Assembly: GCF_009299505.1 (NCBI RefSeq)
Contig: NZ_WBSM01000001.1
Coordinates: 310,001 to 374,000, forward strand
Source: Bifidobacterium ramosum
GTDB taxonomy: Bacteria > Actinomycetota > Actinomycetes > Actinomycetales > Bifidobacteriaceae
DNA length: 64,000 nucleotides
Direction: 5' to 3'
Of the stretch, positions 39,062 through 50,352 are shown piece after piece (the first letter of the stretch is position 1; each line of letters starts with the position of its first letter). A program made the position numbers and the translations under genes. A model generated the notes under the pieces. That model saw only the letters and a list, made by a program, of their open reading frames with translations. It was not told the origin of the DNA and did not search any database.

Positions 39062-39751
39062 ATGGAAAACGACAAGATCGAAAGCCAGCAATCCGCCAAG
39101 TCGTCCCTGCTGGACGGCTGGAACGCGCCGCCGAACCTCGTCACCTACTCGCGCATCGTGCTCGTGGTGATCTTCCTCGGCCTGTACATCGCGGCAGGCC
39201 CGTGGGGCGTGGAGCACTATGCCATGCGCTGGGCGGCCGCGATCCTGTTCATCGTCGCCGCGTCCACCGACAAACTCGACGGCTGGATGGCGCGCACGTT
39301 CAACCAGGTCACCGAGCTTGGCAAGCTCATGGACCCGATCGCCGACAAGCTGCTCACCTGCGCCACGCTCATCGTGGCCGCCGCGTTCGGCGAGCTCGGG
39401 CCGACGGCGCTCGGCTGGATCGTCGTCGCGCTGTTCCTGATCCGCGAGGTCGGCATCACCGTCATGCGCTTCTTCGTCATCGACACCGGCGGCAAGGTCA
39501 TCGCCGCCGCATGGCCGGGCAAGCTCAAGACGCTGTTCCAGTGCATCGGCTTGGCGATGCTGCTTCTGCCGTTCTGGCAGTTCGCGGGCGGCACCGGCGA
39601 CAATCCGATGTGGCTGACCATCTACCTGTTCGTCACGTATCTCATGATCTACGTGGCGCTGATCCTGTGCCTGTACTCCGGAGGCGTGTATCTCTACAAC
39701 ACGTTCCACGGGCGCGGCAAGGGCGGGAAGGCTGCGGCCGACGCCCGTTAG
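39062..39751 (+). CDS. pgsA: CDP-diacylglycerol-glycerol-3-phosphate 3-phosphatidyltransferase
   Basis: A 229-residue membrane enzyme that makes phosphatidylglycerol phosphate from CDP-diacylglycerol and glycerol 3-phosphate. The CDP-alcohol phosphotransferase motif is seen as DKLDGWMARTFNQVTELGKL continuing into MDPIADKL, matching DGxxAR(x8)Gxxx(D)xxxD. Four to six helices surround it. I start at ATG 39062: TATCGT at 39049-39054 is 7 nt upstream, implying a leaderless transcript, and the GTG at 39053 is less likely. A terminator follows the stop. Confidence 0.92.
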   Translation: MENDKIESQQSAKSSLLDGWNAPPNLVTYSRIVLVVIFLGLYIAAGPWGVEHYAMRWAAAILFIVAASTDKLDGWMARTFNQVTELGKLMDPIADKLLTCATLIVAAAFGELGPTALGWIVVALFLIREVGITVMRFFVIDTGGKVIAAAWPGKLKTLFQCIGLAMLLLPFWQFAGGTGDNPMWLTIYLFVTYLMIYVALILCLYSGGVYLYNTFHGRGKGGKAAADAR

Positions 39752-39767
39752 ACGGATGCGTGCCTTC

Positions 39768-39795
39768 GGCTCCCCGGTTGCGGGGAGCCGTTTTT
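39768..39795 (+). terminator. Terminator after pgsA
   Basis: GGCTCCCC-GGTTGC-GGGGAGCC gives an 8-bp perfect stem followed by GTTTTT. Confidence 0.88.
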
Positions 39796-39838
39796 CGTTA
39801 CGGCGCGATGTTCGGCAAAGGAATGACGACTGACTGGC

Positions 39839-40504
39839 ATGACTGACATGAACGACTTGACTAATGTGACTGACTTGAACGGTGCTGCTGATGCCGCCGG
39901 TGCTGCTGATGCCGCCGGTGCGGCCGACGGCGGGCGCGGTCTCGCCGGACGCTGCGACGCGTGCGCGACGGCGATCCTGCGCATATGCGAGGTGCGCCGA
40001 TGGAAGATCGCGGCGGCGGAATCGTTGACGGGCGGACTGCTCGCGGACGCGTTCGTGCGCATCCCCGGTGCGTCCGCCGTGATGCTGGGGTCGGCCGTCA
40101 CCTACGACATCCATGCCAAGGCGTCGGTGCTGGGCGTCGATCGCGACCTGCTGGAGCGCGAGGGGGCGGTGCATCCCGAGGTCGCACGGCAGATGGCGGC
40201 CGCGACCGCACGGCTATACGCACAGCCGGCGTACGACGGACGGATCGTCGGCCTATCGACCACCGGTGTGGCGGGGCCGGGGCCGGACGGCGACAAGCCG
40301 GCGGGACTGGTGTACATCGGCGTGTCGATGCCGGGGAGCGGTGGCGTCGGCGGCGACGGGCGGCGCACGATCGCGCGCGAACTGCATCTGGACGGTACAC
40401 GCGAGCAGGTGCGGCGACTGACCGTGCTGAGCGTGCTGGAGACGGTGCTCGCCATGTTGGACGATCCGACGCACGACGGGGGCGACGCCGGGGCGGTGCG
40501 GTGA
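39839..40504 (+). CDS. CinA C-terminal family / nicotinamide-nucleotide amidohydrolase
   Basis: A 221-residue protein of the CinA C-terminal (PncC) family, which hydrolyses NMN to nicotinate mononucleotide in pyridine-nucleotide salvage. Motifs: [41 protein letters not shown] and [27 protein letters not shown]. The molybdopterin-binding domain of full CinA is absent. The first 35 residues are low complexity: an 18-bp unit GGTGCTGCTGATGCCGCC is repeated in tandem near 39880-39920, encoding GAADAA repeats. The start is uncertain between ATG 39839 and 39848. The position between pgsA and clgR is conserved in actinobacteria. Confidence 0.87.
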   Translation: MTDMNDLTNVTDLNGAADAAGAADAAGAADGGRGLAGRCDACATAILRICEVRRWKIAAAESLTGGLLADAFVRIPGASAVMLGSAVTYDIHAKASVLGVDRDLLEREGAVHPEVARQMAAATARLYAQPAYDGRIVGLSTTGVAGPGPDGDKPAGLVYIGVSMPGSGGVGGDGRRTIARELHLDGTREQVRRLTVLSVLETVLAMLDDPTHDGGDAGAVR

Positions 40505-40511
40505 TGTCAGC

Positions 40512-40540
40512 AAAACTTGCGTGGATTCACAGCAAGTTTT
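40512..40540. promoter_or_regulatory. Inverted repeat between cinA and clgR
   Basis: AAAACTTGC (40512-40520) and GCAAGTTTT (40532-40540) are perfect 9-bp arms around an 11-nt centre, 7 nt after the cinA stop and about 70 nt before clgR. It could serve as a bidirectional terminator (A-run and T-run) or as an operator for the clgR promoter; ClgR-type regulators are autoregulated in relatives. Confidence 0.55.
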
Positions 40541-40607
40541 CAGGAATAAACGGTGCCGACCGGTGTTGAAGGTAATGGAAACACTGAACGAACGAAGGAG
40601 CGCCGAG

Positions 40608-41120
40608 ATGGAAACGATGACCCGCACCGCCGACACGATGAACGTCGAGGAACTGAGCCCGCTGGCCGCGCGTCCGGGGAGCGCGCGCATGCGCGATCTC
40701 ACGCCGGCGCAGCGCCGTGCGGTGATGTTCGCCCAGCAGCAGGTGCTGGCCGCGCGCGCCGCCAAGAAGGCCAAGGACGAACGCAAGGCGGCATTGAGCC
40801 GCATGTGGCAGGAGGAGGATTCCTCCGATGCGCGCACGCGTGGCATGTCGCACGTGCGCGAGACCGTCGTCGAACCCCATGACGTGTCGTTGCGCGAGGC
40901 CATCGGCCATGTGCTGCGCGAGCTGCGCACCCGCGACCGCAAGACCCTGCGTGAGGTCAGCGAAAAGGCCGGCGTGTCGCTCGGCTACCTGTCCGAGGTG
41001 GAGCGCGGCCAAAAGGAGGCCAGCTCCGAGCTGCTCAGCTCCATCGCCGAATCGCTGGGCGTGAGCACGCCGAAGATGCTGCGCATGGTCGCCGACTACC
41101 TCGAATCCGTCGAGGCGTAA
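40608..41120 (+). CDS. clgR: ClgR-type HTH transcriptional regulator
   Basis: A 170-residue XRE-family regulator. The N-terminal 90 residues are polar, Ala/Arg/Glu-rich and probably flexible. The helix-turn-helix is in [38 protein letters not shown], the pattern of actinobacterial ClgR, which activates clpP and other stress genes and is itself a Clp substrate. The C terminus LESVEA is short and hydrophobic-acidic, not a clear degron. ATG 40608 has AAGGAG upstream with 7-nt spacing and is preferred over ATG 40575. Position next to cinA, pgsA and recA is the conserved context. Confidence 0.87.
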   Translation: METMTRTADTMNVEELSPLAARPGSARMRDLTPAQRRAVMFAQQQVLAARAAKKAKDERKAALSRMWQEEDSSDARTRGMSHVRETVVEPHDVSLREAIGHVLRELRTRDRKTLREVSEKAGVSLGYLSEVERGQKEASSELLSSIAESLGVSTPKMLRMVADYLESVEA

Positions 41121-41195
41121 GGCCGGCCGGGTGCCGACCATGTATCTCGGTCGGGCATTCGGATCCGAGGCGCATGCGTGAGTCGCGACTTTCTC

Positions 41196-41243
41196 AACGG
41201 ACATGCAGCCGATTTCCTAGTGGGAATCGGCTGCATGTCCGTT
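41196..41243. repeat. 48-bp hairpin repeat, copy 1
   Basis: The arms AACGGACATGCAGCCGATT and AATCGGCTGCATGTCCGTT are 19 bp and perfectly complementary with a 10-nt centre. Three relatives occur at 49504, 49624 and 51160. It lies between clgR and the DUF3046 gene. Confidence 0.9.
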
Positions 41244-41316
41244 GCTGGTTGTGCGGGAATATGCCGTCGGACGGGCGGACGGCGGTGCGCGGACGGGTGT
41301 TGTAGACTGGGGTGCC

Positions 41317-41559
41317 GTGCGAGAACGGGAATTCTGGGAACTGGTGGACGAGGTGTTCGGTCACGGCTACGGGCGCAGCCTGTCGCGCGACCAGCGGTTG
41401 CTGAAACTGGACGGCATGACCGTGGTGGAGGCGCTGGCCGCCGGCGAACAGCCGCGTGTGATATGGAACGTGCTCTGCGACCAGATGGATGTTCCCGACG
41501 ACCGGCGATGGGGACGCGACCATCAGGCGCCACCGCTGCCGGCCGGGTTCGGTCGATGA
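41317..41559 (+). CDS. DUF3046 protein
   Basis: An 80-residue actinobacterial DUF3046 protein, the usual neighbour immediately upstream of recA. The family pattern is visible: EFWELVDEVFGHGYGRSLSRDQ, then GMTVVEALAAGEQPRVIWNVLC. The function is unknown. I start it at GTG 41317 because TAGACT at 41303-41308 lies 8 nt before it, consistent with a leaderless start, and because family members begin with a short sequence before EFW. An in-frame upstream extension from 41242 is less likely as it begins in the hairpin repeat. Confidence 0.85.
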   Translation: MREREFWELVDEVFGHGYGRSLSRDQRLLKLDGMTVVEALAAGEQPRVIWNVLCDQMDVPDDRRWGRDHQAPPLPAGFGR

Positions 41560-41594
41560 CGACACGCCGGCGATGCTGGGAAAGTGCAATTTTT

Positions 41595-41608
41595 CGAACA
41601 AATGTTCG
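41595..41608 (+). promoter_or_regulatory. LexA-binding SOS box of recA
   Basis: CGAACAAATGTTCG is a perfect palindrome matching the Gram-positive/actinobacterial SOS box (CGAACRNRYGTTYG). A -10-like TATAGT is at 41619-41624, so the box overlaps the -35 region, the usual place for LexA repression. The recA ATG is at 41826, giving a leader of about 195 nt. Confidence 0.93.
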
Positions 41609-41825
41609 CAACTGTGGGTATAGTTATCCACAGTGACAGCACGTCGTCGGATGTGGCGGGCGTTGTGCACTTACGCCGTAATCCCTTACGGCAGTAAGGG
41701 TGCGCGATTTTCGACACGCCCGAAGCGGAAGCCTTCGACCACAAGGGTCGATACGGCTTGCGCATGGGTGCGGCCGATCCGTAGCGTGGAAGTGCACCGT
41801 CACCGCAACAGGCAAGGAGAAACTC

Positions 41826-42992
41826 ATGGCACAGCAGACCAACGGTTCGGCGAAGCAGCCGGACGCCGGCAAACCCGGCATCGACCCGCGTCGCCAGGCG
41901 GCGCTCGACACGGCGCTGGCCCAGGTCGAAAAGAGCTTCGGCAAGGGCTCGGCGATGCGTCTCGGCGACAAGCCCGAGCAGAACGTCGAAGTGATCCCGA
42001 CCGGATCACTGGCATTGGACATGGCGCTCGGCATCGGCGGCCTGCCCAAGGGCCGCATCGTCGAGATCTATGGCCCGGAATCCTCCGGCAAGACCACGCT
42101 GGCGTTGCACGTGGTCGCCAATGCGCAGAAGGCCGGCGGCGTGGCCGCGTTCATCGACGCGGAGCATGCGCTTGACCCGGTCTATGCACGCAAGCTCGGC
42201 GTCGACACCGATTCGCTGATCGTCTCGCAGCCAGACAACGGCGAACAGGCGTTGGAGATCGCCGACATGCTCATTCGCTCGGGCGCCCTCGACGTGATCG
42301 TCATCGACTCGGTCGCGGCGCTGGTGCCGAAGGCCGAGATCGAGGGCGACATGGGCGACAGCCATGTCGGCCTGCAGGCGCGTCTGATGAGCCAGGCATT
42401 GCGCAAGATGACCGGCGCCCTGTCGCAGGCCGGCACCACCGCCATCTTCATCAACCAGCTGCGTGAGAAGATCGGCGTGTTCTTCGGCAGCCCGGAGACC
42501 ACCACCGGCGGCAAGGCGCTGAAGTTCTACGCGTCCGTCCGCCTCGACATCCGCCGCATCCAGACCATTAAGGTCGGCGACGAAGCCGTCGGCAACCGCA
42601 CGAAGGTCAAGGTCGTCAAGAACAAGATGGCGCCGCCGTTCAAGTCCGCCGAATTCGACGTGCTGTACGGCGAGGGCATCTCGACTGAGGGGTCGGTGCT
42701 CGACATGGCGTTGCAGTGCGGCGTCGTCAAGAAATCCGGCTCGTGGTTCACCTACGATGGCGAACAGCTGGGGCAGGGGCGCGAAAACGTGCGTAAGTTC
42801 CTCAAGGAGAATCCGGACGTCACCGAAGAGATCGGCAACAAGGTCAAGATCGAGTTCGGTCTGATCCCTGCGCAGGACCAGTTCGCCGAAGACGATGGGA
42901 CCACGAACGCCGACGGCGGAGCGGAGGGCGGCAAAGCCGGCGACGTGTCAAAGGACGCCAAGTCCGCCGCCAAGACGGACAAGGCCGCGTGA
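41826..42992 (+). CDS. recA: Recombinase A
   Basis: A 388-residue RecA recombinase for homologous strand exchange and LexA co-cleavage. Features: the N-terminal helix, GKGSAMRLG, Walker [10 protein letters not shown] near residue 82, [28 protein letters not shown], Walker [17 protein letters not shown], loop 2 and the [34 protein letters not shown] block. The C-terminal 35 residues are Asp/Ala/Lys-rich. ATG 41826 has AAGGAG 6 nt upstream; longer in-frame starts lie in the leader and are rejected. recX follows after 11 nt. The SOS box upstream implies DNA-damage induction. Confidence 0.97.
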   Translation: MAQQTNGSAKQPDAGKPGIDPRRQAALDTALAQVEKSFGKGSAMRLGDKPEQNVEVIPTGSLALDMALGIGGLPKGRIVEIYGPESSGKTTLALHVVANAQKAGGVAAFIDAEHALDPVYARKLGVDTDSLIVSQPDNGEQALEIADMLIRSGALDVIVIDSVAALVPKAEIEGDMGDSHVGLQARLMSQALRKMTGALSQAGTTAIFINQLREKIGVFFGSPETTTGGKALKFYASVRLDIRRIQTIKVGDEAVGNRTKVKVVKNKMAPPFKSAEFDVLYGEGISTEGSVLDMALQCGVVKKSGSWFTYDGEQLGQGRENVRKFLKENPDVTEEIGNKVKIEFGLIPAQDQFAEDDGTTNADGGAEGGKAGDVSKDAKSAAKTDKAA

Positions 42993-43003
42993 GGCGCTGA
43001 ACC

Positions 43004-43693
43004 ATGATCGATGCCAAGGACTTTCTCGCGTCCCGGCCGCCGGTGCTGGATGGCGTCGGGACGCCGGAGCCTGACGTTGCGCCGGCGTTTGACGAGCCGC
43101 ATGGTTCCGGAGCCATGGCGCGGGATCGTCATGGCATGTGTCGTGGCGGCCGCGCGCGTGTCGGCGGTGGTGCGGATCGTCGCGCCGTGGGCCGCCGTTC
43201 CCGCGGCGGATTCGGGCCGGTGACGTTGGCCGAGGATCCGCAGGACGTGGACTCCTGCCGGGAGGCGGCGTTGCGCCTGTTGGATGCGGCGCCGCGGTCA
43301 TCCGGCGCGTTGCGAGACCGGCTGTGCGACAAAGGCTACGACGCCGATGTGGCCGATGCCGTGGTCACGCGTCTGACCGAGGTGCGTTTGCTGGACGACG
43401 AATCCTACGCCCAGTCGGTCGTGCGATACTGCGCCGGCCGCATGATGGGCGCCCGCGGCACGATGATGGAGCTGAGCCGCAAGGGCGTGCCCCGGGAGAT
43501 CGCCCGCAGGGCCGTCGCGCAGGCCGATGAGACGGGTGTCTTCGAAGACGCCGCGTGGGAGTTGGGCCGACGCTACGCGCGCAAGACCGAAGGCATGGAT
43601 CCCGACAAACGGCGTCAGCGTTTCTGGTCGGCCGGCGGCCGCAAAGGCCACGATCCGGAGACGCTGCGCCGGGTGGCCGGCGAACTGCTGTAA
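43004..43693 (+). CDS. recX: Regulatory protein RecX
   Basis: A 229-residue modulator of RecA filament activity. The RecX three-helix repeats begin with DSCREAALRLLDAAPRSSGALRDRLCDKGY, then LLDDESYAQSVVRYCAGRMMG and GVPREIARRAVAQADE, ending near YARKTEGMDPDKRRQRF. About 70 extra residues precede the domain, rich in Arg, Gly and Ala and possibly disordered, or part of them untranslated if an internal start is used. It is 11 nt after recA, so the two share the SOS-controlled transcript. The rnpB gene converges on it. Confidence 0.9.
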   Translation: MIDAKDFLASRPPVLDGVGTPEPDVAPAFDEPHGSGAMARDRHGMCRGGRARVGGGADRRAVGRRSRGGFGPVTLAEDPQDVDSCREAALRLLDAAPRSSGALRDRLCDKGYDADVADAVVTRLTEVRLLDDESYAQSVVRYCAGRMMGARGTMMELSRKGVPREIARRAVAQADETGVFEDAAWELGRRYARKTEGMDPDKRRQRFWSAGGRKGHDPETLRRVAGELL

Positions 43694-43788
43694 TCGGAGG
43701 CACCGCCGCCGCGACGGCGGGTGCCGGATGCGCATCGTCGCATGCCGTGAATGCCGCGATATACGGCGCTGCACAGGAAAGAGGAAAG

Positions 43789-44152
43789 TGAGACCTCTTA
43801 TACCCCGGGTTCTGTCACGCCGCATACGCGGCGCGGATGGCCATCCATCTCGACCTGACGTCGCCGCCAGGCTCTAGCAGCCTACCCGAAGGCATCGGGC
43901 GAGCAGCCCTCAAACGCCTTCTGCTTGGCCTTGCTCCCGATGAGGCTTGCCATGCGGCCTGCCGTTGCCGGAGGCCCGGTGGTCTCTTACACCGCCGTTT
44001 CACCCTTACCGGCCGTGCGGCCGGCGGTCTGTTCTCTGCTGCGCTATCTCTCAGGTTGCCCTGGGCGGACGTTATCCGCCATCGTGCTCTATGGAGCCCG
44101 GAAGTTCCTCAGCCCGGATCGAAGATCGGGCCGCGGCCATCAAGAGGTCTCA
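43789..44152 (-). ncRNA. rnpB: RNase P RNA, bacterial class A
   Basis: On the minus strand the RNA starts near GAGACCTCTTGATGG (44152) and ends near AAGAGGTCTC (43789); these ends pair as helix P1. The conserved P4 strand GAGGAACTTCCGGGCTCC lies soon after the start (about 44110-44093), with the following GCAACCTGAGAGATA-like region, GTAAGGGTGAAACGGCGG and the 3' P4 partner ACAGAACCCGGG near the end. This is the catalytic RNA that trims tRNA 5' ends. A TATGAT at 44161-44166 on this strand is a good -10. Several frames cross this region but are not genes. Confidence 0.95.
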
Positions 44153-44397
44153 AGCGCACCATCATACACGACGTCCGGCCGAGACCGCAGCCGGCACGTC
44201 GACGCCCGTCACGGCGCACGCATACCGCCAATGCAAGCACGGGAACGTTACCGCGACACGAAGAAAAACATCATTATTCTTCGGGCGAGTTTCCCGCCGT
44301 TTACCATTCGTTCGGCTACAATAAAACATACCGACGGCGAAGTCGCCGCTGGTTCGCCAAATAGCGGGTAGCACCGCTTGAGTCTAGGGAGGTCCAC
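44153..44397. promoter_or_regulatory. Divergent promoter region between rnpB and hpf
   Basis: About 245 nt separate rnpB and hpf. For hpf a -10-like TACAAT lies at 44317-44322, followed by a leader of roughly 70 nt ending in the ribosome binding site AGGGAGG. The stretch 44250-44330 is AT-richer than the window average. No gene was found here. Confidence 0.55.
44161..44166 (-). promoter_or_regulatory. -10 element of rnpB
   Basis: TATGAT on the minus strand, about 9 nt before the first paired base of RNase P RNA. No convincing -35 was found. Confidence 0.6.
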
Positions 44398-45051
44398 ATG
44401 GAAATCGTCGTTACCGGACGCCACACGCAGGTCAAGCAGAGGTTCCGTGATGTCGTCGAAAGCAAGATGAATCGTGTGACCGCTATCGCCCCGGATGCTC
44501 AGCGCGCGCAGATCGTGTTGACGCACGAGGGCAACCCTCGCCAGGCCGATACCGCCAAGCGAGTGGAAATCACCGTCATCGCAGGCCGCACCGTGGTGCG
44601 TGCCGAGGCGTCGAGCACCGATGAGTTCAGCGCGCTCGATATGGCGCTCGACAAGCTGACCCTGCGTCTGCGCCGCACCCGCGACCGTCGCAAGGACCAT
44701 CGTCGCGGCTACACCAACCCGGTTCCGGTCGACATGGGCGTCGTCGAACCCGAGGTTGAGGAGACCGTCGAGGAGGAGCCGAACAACAGCCCGGCCGCCG
44801 CGGTCGCCTCCGATCTCGGCCCCGGCGAGTCGGTGGAGGTTCAGGTCGGCGACACCCCGATCGTCATCCGTCGCAAGCTGCACATCGCCGAACCGATGAC
44901 CATCGACGAGGCGCTGTACGAGATGGAACTCATCGGCCACGACTTCTTCCTGTTCGTCAACAAGGAGACCGGCCGTCCGTCCGTCGTCTACCACCGCCAC
45001 GGCTGGAGCTACGGCGTCTTCGAGATCGACACCCCCGAGAACGTGCAGTGA
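44398..45051 (+). CDS. hpf: Ribosome hibernation-promoting factor, long form
   Basis: A 217-residue long-form HPF that dimerises 70S ribosomes into 100S particles in stationary phase. The N-terminal HPF/RaiA domain has IVVTGRHTQVKQRFRDVVESK, and LDMALDKLTLRLRRTRDRRKDHRR forms its basic end. An acidic linker follows. The C-terminal dimerisation domain is VIRRKLHIAEPMTIDEALYEMELIGHDFFLFVNKET when read through, ending YHRHGWSYGVFEI. AGGGAGG precedes ATG 44398. A terminator follows. Confidence 0.95.
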   Translation: MEIVVTGRHTQVKQRFRDVVESKMNRVTAIAPDAQRAQIVLTHEGNPRQADTAKRVEITVIAGRTVVRAEASSTDEFSALDMALDKLTLRLRRTRDRRKDHRRGYTNPVPVDMGVVEPEVEETVEEEPNNSPAAAVASDLGPGESVEVQVGDTPIVIRRKLHIAEPMTIDEALYEMELIGHDFFLFVNKETGRPSVVYHRHGWSYGVFEIDTPENVQ

Positions 45052-45139
45052 ACGACGATCCTCCGTCATGCAGCGGCATGACGGAGCGCCCGGCGGCACG
45101 GCAGGCCGGGTGAACGACCCATAACGGGATCCATAGCGA

Positions 45140-45177
45140 AAGGTCCGTACGGAACATGATCCGTACGGACCTTTTTT
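45140..45177 (+). terminator. Terminator after hpf
   Basis: GGTCCGTACGGA and TCCGTACGGACC form a perfect 12-bp stem followed by TTTTTT. Confidence 0.92.
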
Positions 45178-45303
45178 GCGCGTCACGTGGACGATATCGC
45201 CAAAAAATCGGCGTGTTCGCGTACTATGGACGAAGTTTGAGCCCGGTTCACGCCGAATTGGGCTATGCTCGTTTACGGTAACCAACTCTATAGGGAGCGA
45301 AAC

Positions 45304-48219
<2,916 letters not shown>

Positions 48220-48258
48220 CATCGCCTCGATGACCGCCGCGGTGGCGGTCATCGCATG

Positions 48259-48295
48259 ACGGCAGGCTTCCCGTGTTCCGGGAGCCTGCCGTTTT
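48259..48295 (+). terminator. Terminator after secA
   Basis: ACGGCAGGCTTCCCG and CGGGAGCCTGCCGT form a long stem with one bulge, followed by TTTTGC. A smaller GACCGCC/GGCGGTC hairpin precedes it at about 48231-48250. Confidence 0.85.
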
Positions 48296-48388
48296 GCTAT
48301 ATGGAAGATCACGCAATGGGTAACGATAAGCCATTACAATAAGCGGCGATAACATCTAGCACGGCGCCATCGCGCCAAGGAGGGCATC

Positions 48389-49435
48389 ATGGCAGAGATC
48401 ACATGGAAGTCGATTCTCACCAAGCTGGTCGGGGGAGACCATTTGAGCGCGGAGGAATCGGAGTGGTTCGTCGACGACCTGATGCAGGGCAACGCGAATC
48501 CGGCCGCCGTGGGCGCGGCGCTGGCCATGCAGCAGCAGCTCGGCCTGACCGCCGACGAGGTGTCCGGCGCGGCCAAGGCGATGGTCGCACACGCCGTGCC
48601 GCTGCACGTCTCCGGTGAGACCACCGACATCGTCGGCACCGGCGGCGACGGCTTCGCCACCGTGAACCTGTCCACCATGGGATCGGTCGCGGCCGCCGCG
48701 GCCGGCGTGAAGATCGTCAAGCACGGCAACCGCGCCGCGTCGTCCAAGTGCGGCGCCGCCGACGTGCTCGAGGCGCTCGGCCTGCCGCTGACCCTCACCC
48801 CTGAGGCGGTCGGCGAGGTCGGCGACGAGGTCGGCATCACGTTCGCATTCGCCCGCACCTTCCACCCGGCCATGCGCTTCGTCGGTCCGGTGCGCGCCGC
48901 GCTCGGCATCCCGTGCGTGTTCAACGTGCTCGGCCCGCTCACCAACCCGGCCAAGCCGGCGCATGTCGCCATCGGCTGCGCGAACCGCGCGATGAGCCCG
49001 ATCATGGCGGCCGTGTACGCGGCCAACGGCCAGTCCGGCATGGTGTACACGTCGCACGAGGGTCTCGACGAGCTGGCCCCGACCGGTCCGGTGTCCGTGT
49101 GGGAGATCCGCGACGGCAAGGTCAGCGAGACCGAATTCGATCCGACCGTCGAACTGGGGCTGGCGAAGATCGACGTGGCGACGCTGCGTGGCGGCGAGCC
49201 GGAGGTCAATGCGGCGGCGTTCCGCGACTTCGTTGCCGGCAAGGACATCCCCGCGCGTTCGACCGCGCTGCTCAACGCCGCGTCCGCGATCGTGGCCGAC
49301 GGTCATCTGGTCGGCGATGGCACGCTGGGGGAGCGGTTCGCGCAGGCGTATGCGCTCGCGCAGGACGCCGTCGACTCCGGCAAGGCCGAGGCGCTGCTCG
49401 CCAAGTGGATCGAGACTGCGCAGGCCAAGGCCTGA
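48389..49435 (+). CDS. trpD: Anthranilate phosphoribosyltransferase
   Basis: A 348-residue enzyme that joins anthranilate to PRPP in tryptophan synthesis. Motifs: the PRPP loop DIVGTGGDGFATVNLST, VKHGNRAASSKCGAADVLE, FAFARTFHPAMRFVGPVR and FNVLGPLTNPAKPAHVAIG. AAGGAGG precedes ATG 48389. A -10-like TACAAT is at 48335-48340. It stands alone, without other trp genes, so regulation may be separate from the rest of the pathway; no Trp-rich leader peptide was seen. Two copies of the 48-bp hairpin follow. Confidence 0.95.
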   Translation: MAEITWKSILTKLVGGDHLSAEESEWFVDDLMQGNANPAAVGAALAMQQQLGLTADEVSGAAKAMVAHAVPLHVSGETTDIVGTGGDGFATVNLSTMGSVAAAAAGVKIVKHGNRAASSKCGAADVLEALGLPLTLTPEAVGEVGDEVGITFAFARTFHPAMRFVGPVRAALGIPCVFNVLGPLTNPAKPAHVAIGCANRAMSPIMAAVYAANGQSGMVYTSHEGLDELAPTGPVSVWEIRDGKVSETEFDPTVELGLAKIDVATLRGGEPEVNAAAFRDFVAGKDIPARSTALLNAASAIVADGHLVGDGTLGERFAQAYALAQDAVDSGKAEALLAKWIETAQAKA

Positions 49436-49503
49436 CGATTCCGTAAGCAATCCGTAAATAGTGGACATACTGTATACTGTCTGTCCCACTGTCTATTTTC
49501 TTC

Positions 49504-49551
49504 AACGGACGTACAGCCGATTTGCCTACCGCAATCGGCTGTATGTCCGTT
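49504..49551. repeat. 48-bp hairpin repeat, copy 2
   Basis: The arms AACGGACGTACAGCCGATT and AATCGGCTGTATGTCCGTT pair with one mismatch, around a 10-nt centre. It lies after trpD. Confidence 0.88.
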
Positions 49552-49623
49552 AACGATATTGGCATGGTGACCGGTACGTTCGATCGGTCTAGCCAATGCG
49601 ATTCGCGTAGCTCGGTCATACTC

Positions 49624-49670
49624 AACGGACATACGGCCGATTATCATGCGTAATCGGCTGTATGTCCGTT
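49624..49670. repeat. 48-bp hairpin repeat, copy 3
   Basis: The arms AACGGACATACGGCCGATT and AATCGGCTGTATGTCCGTT pair with one G-T type mismatch around a 9-nt centre. Together with copy 2 (73 nt upstream) it fills the gap between trpD and the convergent membrane protein gene. Confidence 0.88.
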
Positions 49671-49717
49671 AGTCTATGGGACGTCTGCGGCTGCCGTGCC
49701 GTACGGCAGTTACGACG

Positions 49718-50299
49718 CTACACCCGCGCGCCGTCGTCGGTGTAGCCGTTGCGCGTCTCGGTATGCCCCTTGTGCTGGATGATCAGGCCGGCCGCGCCGA
49801 TGATCGCGCATGCGCCGAACACCGTGCCCAGCAGGGCAGCCAATGCCGGCACGAACACCGAGGCGATCACGCCGACGATGCCGGCCACCAGCAGCACCCA
49901 GAACACCAGCTTCGACATCTTCACCGGGCCGATCTCGGGATTCGGCGGCGTGAAGTCGTCGCCGTACCGGTTCATCACGTCGTCCGTGTCCAGCCAGCTG
50001 GAGGCCGTGTTGTCGCGCGGTCCGCGGATGCGCGCGCCCAGCGGCCGCAGGTCATCGGTGAACGTGCCGTTGTCCAGATCGTTGACCGACAGCAGCGCCT
50101 CCTTCTCCTTGCGACGCGCGTGCTTCTCGAAACGTTTCGCATTGCGCGAATGCTCCACGTCCTTGAGATCGTCCGCATGCGCTTCGGCGAACGCGGCCCA
50201 CGCGCTGTCGAGATCGTTCGCGTCGCCGTTCCCGGCACCGTTGTCCGACTGGGGTGTCGGCTGTTCTTCACCCGCATTGCTATTGTTGAGGTCAGTCAT
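49718..50299 (-). CDS. Hypothetical two-helix membrane protein
   Basis: A 193-residue protein. The N-terminal 130 residues are polar and charged (DDLKDVEHSRNAKRFEKHARR), with a conserved-looking segment NPEIGPVKMSKLVFWVLL leading into two hydrophobic helices (about 133-178, AALLGTVFGACAIIGAAGLII the second), and a short polar tail. The family is unknown to me. On the minus strand TACAGT lies 7 nt before ATG 50299, suggesting a leaderless start; ATG 50329 is too long an extension. It is divergent from plsC with a 53-nt shared promoter region. Confidence 0.72.
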   Translation of the reverse strand: MTDLNNSNAGEEQPTPQSDNGAGNGDANDLDSAWAAFAEAHADDLKDVEHSRNAKRFEKHARRKEKEALLSVNDLDNGTFTDDLRPLGARIRGPRDNTASSWLDTDDVMNRYGDDFTPPNPEIGPVKMSKLVFWVLLVAGIVGVIASVFVPALAALLGTVFGACAIIGAAGLIIQHKGHTETRNGYTDDGARV

Positions 50300-50352
50300 A
50301 TCCACCACTGTAATCAGCGGCAATGCCAAGCGGCTGAAAGGAGCGTCGCAAT

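Noticed and set aside
41178..41636. A 152-codon plus-strand frame overlapping DUF3046.
   Set aside because: It runs through the hairpin repeat and through the DUF3046 gene in another frame, and extends into the SOS box.
43837..44371. Three overlapping plus-strand frames between recX and hpf.
   Set aside because: They cover the RNase P RNA gene, whose conserved helices on the minus strand explain the sequence.
49436..49717. Possible small genes or a trp leader between trpD and the convergent membrane protein gene.
   Set aside because: The region is occupied by two hairpin repeats. No frame with a ribosome binding site and no Trp-rich peptide was found.
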